Positions 57,501-64,000 of a stretch of DNA of 64,000 nt are shown one piece after another. The DNA is from Sarcophilus harrisii (Eukaryota; Chordata; Mammalia; Dasyuromorphia; Dasyuridae), in assembly GCF_902635505.1 (NCBI RefSeq), contig NC_045427.1, positions 54,586,539 to 54,650,538 on the forward strand, in the 5' to 3' direction. Positions within the stretch are counted from its first letter, which is position 1. Every line of letters begins with the position of its first letter. The translations under genes and the position numbers were made by a program. The notes under the pieces were generated by a model. That model ran no database searches, had not been told where the DNA came from, and saw only the letters and a list, made by a program, of their open reading frames with translations.

Positions 57501-60500
57501 TATTTAGTGGATTGTAAGATGAATAACACCAAGCATTTTATGGGGCTGCAAGGTTGGCCAAGTGCTTCAAGTATATTGTCTCACTAGATCCTCACGGTTG
57601 AAGCAGCTGCCAAGATTTCCCCATTTTCCAGATGAGAAAGGATGAGGACTTGCCCAGGCTCATCCAACTAAGGAAATGCCCGAGAATTCAGGTCTTCCTG
57701 ACAGCAAGGCCATGACTTTATCTATTTCTCCACGTAGCCGTAGCCACCTCCAAGAGGATGGATGATGTGGGAATATCCTCCCATCCCCAGGGCCTTCACG
57801 GATCCCATTGGAAGGACAGACATTCCTTAGACACCATCAATTCCTGGTTTCCAGGAAGTCCCCAGTGGAGAAAGAGGCGTGTTAAGTTCTTCAGGTTCCT
57901 GAGTCTGCCATCCATCCCTGGGGGGCAAGGCTGCACTCAGGTAACCACCTCTCCCCTTCCCAAAAGGATAGGACCTTCCCCTCCCCCTTCAAAGAACTGA
58001 TTCTCAGGCAGAAGTGCTTAGACACTGTAAGGAACAGAGAGATCCCTCCTCCCTGGAGCAGTGTTTCCACTGTGGAGTCACTGGTGCAGTGGGTGCTGGT
58101 GGCCAGATGGGCCTTAAGTAGCTCCCAGAGAAATAAAGAAGGAAAGGAAAGAAGGAAGGAAGGAAGGAAGGAAGGAAGGAAGGAAGGAAGGAAGGAAGGA
58201 AGGAAGGAAGAAAAGGAAGGAAGGAAGGAAGAAAAGGAAGGAAGGAAGGAAAGGAGGGAAGGAAAGGAAGGAAGGAAGGAAGGAAAAGAGACAGAGACAT
58301 ACAGAGAGACAGAAAGAGAGAGAAAAAAGAGAGAAAAAGAGACAGACATACACACAGAGAGATACAGCGAGAGTCCAAGAGACAGAGAGAAGGAAGGAAG
58401 GAGAGAGGGAGAAAGTGAGGAAAGAAGAAAGGAAGAAAAGAAAGAGAAAGAAAGGAAGGAAGGAAGGAAGGAAGACAGACAGAAAGAAAAACACCAAATT
58501 CTCCATAAAGACAGCAGAATCAACTGTGCAACAAAGTCTCGAGGCTAGGAATTTGTCCCCTTCTTTAAGAAGTCTCACTGAGCTGGCTGCGACTCCCAAG
58601 TTATCAAAGTCACATGCTGGAAATGGGCTTAGTCTTACCTCTTCTGTTCCTCATCAGTCTCCCAGAACTCATAGACAACGAAGGTGAAGCCATCAGAGAG
58701 TCTCACGGCAGTGATGCTGAAGCAGAGAGAAGGAAAGGATTTACATTTGTTCCCATTAAATATCATCTCATTAAATTTAATCCAAGATTTGAACCTGTTG
58801 TGAAACTTTTTTGGATCCTGACTCCACTTATGCAAGTTACCCTTCCTAGCTTTGGATCATTAAATCTGCTTTTTTCTGGAAACATTATCCCTGAGGTCCC
58901 TAGTGAGAGTGTACTGTTGTTAGAAGGGATCTCCCTAGCCTTCTTCCATTGGGATTTCAATAGGGATTAGCTTATCTGATAGTCAATGTCCCCTTGATAG
59001 AATTAAGATGACTATTCTCATTTAGCACATCAAGGTTTACCCAATGCTTTCCTTAGGACATAGAGGGATAGAGAGTAAACGTATTACTATATCCGTATTA
59101 CAAATGAGGAAACTGAGGCTCAAAAATATTAAGTGACCTATGATTCACACAAAGCATCTGAAACTAACCTTCAGGAGCAAAAAGAGACTCCACGAGCTTT
59201 TAAAGCCCTTCATTATTACCTAGCCTATTTCCCACCTTCAAGTCTTTCCACAACTTACTTATCAGCTCCAAATCACTTTAGCATTTTCCCACTGCATCAT
59301 ACTGGTGGCAGAACAGAACTTTAGATCCTAGTGTTATAGGTCAGAAGGTATGGGGCAGACAAGTCGGCATGGAGACAGGGAAAGTGAATGGCACTGGGGC
59401 ATGGAGGGTGGAGCTGGGAAACTGCCATCACATGGTCAAGGTCATCGCTATGGAATTCAGGTTCAAGGAGCTTTGATAAACTGGTGCCTTTTAGCATTGC
59501 CCTTCTTGCAATCTCTGAACCCCCCTCTCCCACCACCCACTGTCTCCTGCCTTAGTAGTACAGTGAGTAGGATGGAGTCAAGAAGACCCGAGTTCAAACC
59601 CAACCTCAGGTACTTATTAACTACAGCAATTATCTCAATTCTTGTCACATTTGAGGCACTTATAAATGCTCAAGGTTGCTTCTGAGCCCTCTAGAACTAG
59701 AGGACACTCATTCCTTCTTGGTCATCCTATCAATCCTTTGGCAAAAGCTGAGAAAACAGGAAGGAGCCAGGGTGGGTGGGTTTCCCTAGTGCAGGGAGCC
59801 TAGATTTCATGTTCCTGGGGAGGGAGTGTTTCCTAGAAGGCCCACCCCACCCTGCCCCCTCCCTGCCTACAAATCAAGGGGGACTTACTGGAAACAGTGG
59901 CTGTCCTCGGCTGTGCTCCTCAGGTACTGCCTCAGTGAGCTCAGGAACTCTCCAAGGTGCTCCCGGGAGACCACCATCTCTTGTCTCACCAAGAGGAAAT
60001 ACTGAGGGAGGAGAGGGGAGATTACCAACCCGGAGGGCAGGGTTTCCAGCCAAGACTTTGCTCCTTACGCTCTCTGTAACTTCAGGACAATTATTTAGCC
60101 TTTGTGGGTCTCCGTTTCCTCATCTGTAACATGTGCAGGTTGGACTAGCCCAGAGATAGCTAACCCTTTGGTAGTCTGGTTGGGCTTTCTCAGAATAATG
60201 CTTTAAATGAATAATATGAAATACACGTGTACACAAAAGGAAGCCAATTATACTGAAATGCAGTTATCAAAATATTTTTTTAAAATAAGTTCATGGACTC
60301 CAGTGTAAGAATCCCTGTTCTAGATGATCTATCTTCTCGCTCTAAATTTGATGAATGTCCCTCCTCGGTTTGACGTTGACCCCTCCCCAGTCTCCACAGG
60401 CCCTGGGACCGGACTTGCCCCCTGCTGTGGCTGTGAGCTGGCTCCCTCTCGCCTTTTCCAATCTGGTCACTGAGTGGTCTGCCATTTTGTATTCATTGCA

Positions 60501-60693
60501 GTCAGCCCCAAATTTCATTCATTTTATTTAAAAATGCTCTGCTCTGAGCTGAAAAATTCCCATCAGTAATGGGGTGTGGGGTCCCTCTCCAAGAAACAGA
60601 CAGACACGGGAAGCCCGGTGGGGGACGGGTACTCACGGTGCAAGCCGTACTGTTTCCATCGGAGAGACGCTGATGCAGATCAAACCACAGGGT
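51549..60693 (-). CDS. NECAB2: NECAB2, N-terminal EF-hand calcium-binding protein 2 (3' part, last five coding exons)
   Basis: Coding exons in transcript order (minus strand): 60693-60637, 60001-59889, 58716-58639, 52347-52256, 51577-51549. They total 369 nt (122 residues plus TGA), with GT-AG borders and consistent phases. The product reads [73 protein letters not shown] and ends AAWCTLNQD, matching human NECAB2's C-terminus. This is the antibiotic-biosynthesis-monooxygenase-like (ABM) fold that follows the EF-hands and coiled linker in NECAB proteins, which are neuronal calcium-binding adaptors reported to bind G-protein-coupled receptors. The EF-hand exons and the coiled-coil exon must lie right of the window; I searched 60.7-64 kb on this strand and found no convincing upstream exon. 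The minus orientation makes it tail to tail with SLC38A8. Confidence 0.94.
52256..52347 (-). CDS. NECAB2: NECAB2 penultimate coding exon
   Basis: 92 nt, acceptor ggttgcag, donor GTAAGG on the minus strand. It encodes [18 protein letters not shown] then [12 protein letters not shown], matching human [23 protein letters not shown]. Confidence 0.95.
52968..53192 (-). repeat. MAR1-like SINE
   Basis: Reverse copy: attgttcagtcatttcccat, ttggggttttcttagcaaaa, gatgagaaaacagggtgagg, gatttgaacccaggaagatg, ctatccactgcactacctag. Confidence 0.85.
53890..54045 (+). repeat. CORE-type SINE
   Basis: gaggcagtctggtgtggggt, gagatctgagttgaaatctt, gggcctcagtttccctctct, acagaaggatgagacc. Confidence 0.6.
54100..54239. 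repeat. Direct repeat copy B (NECAB2 intron)
   Basis: Second copy of 50727-50870, roughly 85-90% identical by eye, with one deletion of about ten bases. It lies inside a SINE whose two halves are 54040-54090 (ctgtgtgactttggacaagt) and 54240-54290 (cctcatctgtaaaatgatgg). Confidence 0.88.
54472..54690 (-). repeat. MAR1-like SINE
   Basis: Reverse copy: attgttcagccgcgtccaac, tttggagttttcttggcaaa, gatactagaatgatttgcca, aggatcacacagctagtaag, accagctagctgcc. Confidence 0.85.
54920..55085. repeat. AT-rich stretch with short palindromes
   Basis: About 160 bp of over 80% A+T (ataatattatatattact, ttatattatatatcataata) in a NECAB2 intron. No coding or SINE signal. Confidence 0.7.
56895..57085 (+). repeat. 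MIR/THER-type SINE relic
   Basis: attttattctcacaacaatt, ttcattttacagatgaggaa, gcccagggtcacacagttag, aactcaggtcttcctgacc. Preceded by an AT-rich run at 56.77-56.89 kb. Confidence 0.7.
57520..57745 (+). repeat. MIR/THER-type SINE relic
   Basis: accaagcattttatggggct, ccattttccagatgagaaag, attcaggtcttcctgacagc. Strongly diverged. Confidence 0.5.
58135..58480. repeat. 345-bp homopurine tract with (GGAA)n core
   Basis: Nearly perfect (GGAA)n from 58150 to 58282, then degenerate gagacagaaaga repeats. It creates artefactual 120-210-codon frames on both strands. Confidence 0.95.
58639..58716 (-). CDS. NECAB2: NECAB2 exon, ABM domain core
   Basis: 78 nt, acceptor gcttcag, donor GTAAGA on the minus strand. 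It encodes [19 protein letters not shown] then TDEEQK, almost identical to human. It lies within 150 bp of the large GGAA-type purine tract (58.13-58.48 kb) in the following intron. Confidence 0.95.
59889..60001 (-). CDS. NECAB2: NECAB2 exon at start of ABM domain
   Basis: 113 nt, acceptor ccctcag, donor GTAAGT on the minus strand. It encodes [19 protein letters not shown] and [18 protein letters not shown]; the first beta strand and helix of the ABM fold. The last two bases CA form His with the next exon. Confidence 0.93.
60637..60693 (-). CDS. NECAB2: NECAB2 exon encoding [11 protein letters not shown]
   Basis: 57 nt, phase 0 at both ends, acceptor ttccag and donor GTGAGT on the minus strand. 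Nineteen residues: [19 protein letters not shown]. The tail after RLSD (GNSTACT) differs from human EDGTNMH and contains an NST sequon, but the protein is cytosolic, so glycosylation is not expected. Confidence 0.9.
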
Positions 60694-61226
60694 CTGGAAT
60701 CAATAAAACAGGAGTCCGTTCAATCAACATTTATTAAGGGAGCAGTGGGTGCAAATCACAGTGCTGGAGGCCAAAATGTAAATAAGACACAGTCTCTGCT
60801 ACATGAAGCACATCATCCCCGAGGTCCGGCTCAGGCTCACAGAGCACCTTGTAGATGCTTTCTCCTTGAGTCTTCACCGTAAACCCTCTGATGGCACTTC
60901 TCCCTTGGAGATCTCTTTGAATGAGATGAATTGCCTTGCCCAAGAGCATACGGTTAATAAGAGGCAGACTTGAAATTTACTTTATTTTCCTTTTTTTTTT
61001 TTGTTTTTGTTTTTGTTAGGGTGGCTTTCTAAAGAGGCTTCAGAAGTTCAGTCCTATTTGGGGAGGTCTGCTGGGTCATCTGGGCCCTCCCATCAATGGT
61101 TCCAGAGTTAGACAGGAGACCAAGGCTAGAGGGACTGAATTTCAAAGGATTTGGGAAGCCTTGGATCTTTGGGGACAATGCTGATGACATGACGCTGTTC
61201 CAGAAAACTCCACACCCAAAGTACCA

Positions 61227-61300
61227 ATTTCTTTCATATATATATATATATATATAAACTATATATCTATATAACTCTCTCTATATATGTAACAATATTT
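61227..61300. repeat. (TA)n microsatellite
   Basis: catatatatatatatatata run followed by looser ctatatata repeats, NECAB2 intron. Confidence 0.85.
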
Positions 61301-61589
61301 TTTTTTGTTTTTTTTTCAACGTGCCCATTTCATAAATGATGTTTTGCTAGAAAAATCCCAGGGAAAGCAAAATAAACTGATTGACATTCTATTGTTTCTC
61401 TTCTCAGAGTATCTGGCAACATGGATCCTAATCAATCAACTAATCATCCAGTATTTATTCAGTGCCGACTATATGCAAGGCACTATACAGAAGGGGGGCG
61501 GGTAATTCTGCCTCTGGTTTCCAGAATTTAGGGAGGAGCAGATTACGAGTCTTAGATGGCTCACCCTGGGCTATTTCCAGTTCATGAAT

Positions 61590-62030
61590 CATAAGCGCAA
61601 TATCTGCGTATCCTGCCCCCGGACACCGGCCCCGCTCCCCTCCGGACCCCTTCGGTCTCCCTCTCGCCTGCTCAGGAGCTGGGGGTTCAGCCAAAGGAGC
61701 AGATGCTCCCCCTTCCGTCTGATGCTCGGATTAAATCCGGGATCTGACGGATGGAGTCGCCCACCACCCGCTTATCGGAACCAGGAGCAGATGGTGTGTG
61801 CCGTGTCCTCCCGGACAGACAGAGCACAGAACGGCAGAGCTGGGAACAGGCCCTTACTGCAAAATGTCAGAGCTGGAAAGGTCCCTGCGACAAAGCTGGA
61901 ATGGTCTTAAATTAGCGGGCGTCCGGGGGAGCCTGGGAGCGGAGCCCGAGAGCTGGACGGGCCTTGGAAGGCGGGACGTCGGGGCTCAGCGGTCCCTTGG
62001 AACCAAGAATGGGAATCTCGGGCCTGGATT
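61590..62030. other. CpG-rich segment in a NECAB2 intron
   Basis: Visibly dense CpG (for example gcgcaatatctgcgtatcct, cggacaccggccccgctccc, ggcgggacgtcggggctcag), unlike its CpG-poor surroundings. No exon was recognised on either strand. Could be an intragenic CpG island. Confidence 0.45.
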
Positions 62031-62283
62031 CAGATCCAGCCTCAGATCCTTACCAGCTGTGCGACCCTGAGCGAGAACTTAAACTGTCCACCTCAATTTT
62101 TTTAACTATAAAAGGGGGAAAATAACAGCACCCACCTCCCCAGATTGTCGTGAGGATCGCATAAGATGGTTTTTGTAAAGGGCTTAGCACAGTGTCTGGC
62201 ACATAGTAGGTGGTTATTTCCTTGCTTTTAGCTGTAAATCTCCCATGTTAGAGCTCCGATGCCCTTAGAACACAGAATGCCAG

Positions 62284-62445
62284 GGGCAGTGAGGTGGTGA
62301 AAGGATAAAGCCCCAGCCTGAGCCAGGAGGACCTGAGTTCAAATCTGACCTCAGACACTTAGCACTTCCAGCTGTGTGACCCTGGGCAAGTCACTTAACC
62401 ACAATTGCCTCAGCAAAAAACAAAACAAAACAAAAAAATTCCCTG
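62284..62445 (+). repeat. WSINE1-like SINE with CAAAA tail
   Basis: ggggcagtgaggtggtgaaa, gagccaggaggacctgagtt, caaatctgacctcagacact, gggcaagtcacttaaccaca, then aaacaaaacaaaacaaaaaa. One of the best-preserved SINEs here. Confidence 0.88.
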
Positions 62446-63785
62446 GGCAGGAAGGGACCTTGGAGATCCATCCCTGTTATTTTGAAGAGTAAAACTAAAG
62501 AGACAAAATTGTTTCATACTCACAGAGGAAGCAAGGGTGAGAAGCCAGAGCTCTGAGCTCTGGGAATCCAGAGAAGTTGTCAATTAATTTGTAATTTCAA
62601 ATTAGTGGTTAGAAAGGGGCAGAAAAGCAAGGTAGGAACATAAAAAATAATTGTTATAATTACAATAATTCATGATAATCACAACTGGTATTTCTCTAGA
62701 GCCTTCGGTGCATATTCTCATTTAAATCTCACCCAACCTCCACAATGGTCCCGTCCTCAGCTGCAGATGGAAGTGGGCCAAGGGGGAGGTACATACCTAG
62801 CCTTGGTTAAGTGACCCTGCCCCCTGAGAGGAATTCCCCTGAAGACCCAAAGATGGAGGCATCGAGGCGGAGTGGGCCACCCAGCTGGAGGGGACAGCTC
62901 CCCCCAGCCCCATCATTCACCAGCGTAGGCTTTGAAATCAGTTTACCCCCCTGCTAATGTTACTGGAGTTCTATAGCTTTACAAAATTGCTTTCTTTGTG
63001 GCCAATCTATTTTTCTTTTTCCTCATCTGTAAAACAGAAGGCAGGACCTTGTTCTAGATGGCTGCTATGGTTCCTTTCAGCTCAAATTGTGATCCTAAGC
63101 AAGTAGAATAAAGGCTATCATTCCTATGTTATAGATGGGGAAACTGAGGCTCAAAGAGGTAAAATAACTTTACCCAGAGTCACAGAGCAAGTTATTTCCC
63201 CTACATCACATGGTCTTGGTGGACACTCTGTATATAGGGAGGAATCAGGAATGTACATAGGAAAGATAGAGCATCAGAGACAGAAATAGAGAGATACTAA
63301 CTGGTTGACCCTAGACAACCTTTTTTTCTGGCTCAGTTCCCTTTTCTGTAAATTGGGGATAATAAGAATAGTTCCCTCCTTTGTGAGGATCAGATGAGAT
63401 CATACTTGTAGAAGAAGTGCCATATAAATGCTAGATATTATTGTTATTATTAGCGATTGTTAATCTGGTCTCTGGGTCCTTCAATCCATGCTATGATGCA
63501 GCAGGTTAATCTTCCCAAAGTCTCACTTTCTAAAGGGCCCTCATCTACTCAAAAATCATTCCATAGTGTCCTTATCAGTTTCTGACTCTGCATTTTTTGC
63601 CTGTTTATTTGGCTTTCACTGGATTTGGGCATTTTCTTGACTGTCCTCCAGGCTTAAAATGTCCTCCCTCTTCAACTCTGGCTTCCTTTGATCAGTCTAG
63701 AATTTTTTACTGGAAGTCTTGCCCAATCCCTTTTTGTTCCAGTGCCTTCCCTCTGCTAATTATCTCCTATTTGTCCTGTCTCAAG
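62446..63785. other. Right end, NECAB2 intron, no exon seen
   Basis: MIR-like relics (about 62460-62575, 63015-63230) and an L2-like piece (63460-63785) only. The next NECAB2 exon toward the 5' end, expected to encode a coiled-coil segment, was not found. Confidence 0.55.
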
Positions 63786-63787
63786 GG

Positions 63788-63985
63788 CACCTCGGTGGCC
63801 TAATAGAAAGTGCACAGGGTCTGAAGTCAAATCTGAATACAGACACTCACTAGCTGTGTGACCCTGGGCAAGTCACTTCTCCTGTTTGCCTCAGTTTCCT
63901 TATCTATAAAATGAGCTGGGGAAGAAAACAGCAAAACACTCAGTATCTTTGTCAACAGGTTCAGACATAACTGAACAACAACAAA
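63788..63985 (+). repeat. MAR1-like SINE
   Basis: gggcacctcggtggcctaat, cactagctgtgtgaccctgg, tatctataaaatgagctggg, cagtatctttgtcaacaggt, actgaacaacaac. Confidence 0.85.
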
Positions 63986-64000
63986 ATAGATCCTGTCTAC

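Noticed and set aside
57891-58600. Open frames of 120-210 codons
   Set aside because: Translation of the (GGAA)n repeat; the real NECAB2 exon nearby is in a separate splice-bounded segment.
61455-61694. Possible upstream NECAB2 exon (minus strand, DIALMIHELEIA)
   Set aside because: Superficially like a coiled-coil, but the phase does not fit the next exon, the region before it is purine-rich on this strand with no acceptor tract, and it does not match the human linker.
62516-62575. Possible NECAB2 exon with a good GTGAGT donor
   Set aside because: The sequence resembles a decayed MIR and the encoded residues do not match any NECAB2 segment.

Overview
This is a mammalian, and specifically marsupial, genomic window. 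Evidence is the abundance of marsupial-type L1 (5' end with the ggccaagatggcgg motif), WSINE1/MAR1-like tRNA-derived SINEs, MIR/L2-type relics, and complete absence of Alu, B1 or B2. An Australian marsupial is my best guess, but the species cannot be fixed from sequence alone. Only two protein-coding genes can be supported, and they lie tail to tail.

SLC38A8 (+ strand, coding 16617-43902) is complete. Ten coding exons with GT-AG borders and consistent phases give a 440-residue SLC38/SNAT-family amino acid transporter. NECAB2 (- strand, coding 60693 down to 51549) is represented by its last five coding exons (122 residues plus stop), covering the end of the linker and the C-terminal monooxygenase-like (ABM) domain. 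Its 5' exons lie beyond the right edge. The tail-to-tail SLC38A8/NECAB2 order matches what I recall of human chromosome 16q.

Layout: 1-2.8 kb is gene-free, with only old SINE relics. 2.8-12.7 kb is a nest of L1 elements (an older minus-strand L1 split by a plus-strand L1, which is itself interrupted by L1 tails). 12.7-16.6 kb has SINEs, an L1 tail and microsatellites leading to SLC38A8 exon 1. 16.6-43.9 kb is SLC38A8, with introns carrying several short L1 copies that still have 15-16 bp target site duplications, a (TG)n tract abutting the exon 4 acceptor, a triplicated 130-bp unit next to exon 7, and a 430-bp purine tract. 43.9-50.7 kb is the intergenic tail region, with dispersed repeats and a seven-unit minisatellite showing A-B alternation. 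50.7-64 kb is the 3' half of NECAB2, with a copy of part of its own 3' UTR in the penultimate intron.

I found no CRISPR, operon, RNA gene or convincing new gene system. No LTR or retroviral fossil was recognised. The long open frames in 35.2-36.2, 44.9-45.3 and 58.0-58.6 kb are products of simple sequence. The most interesting signals are the (TG)19 tract between branch point and acceptor of a frame-neutral SLC38A8 exon, the duplicated NECAB2 3' UTR piece, and an L1 fragment that has a target site duplication but no 3' end.
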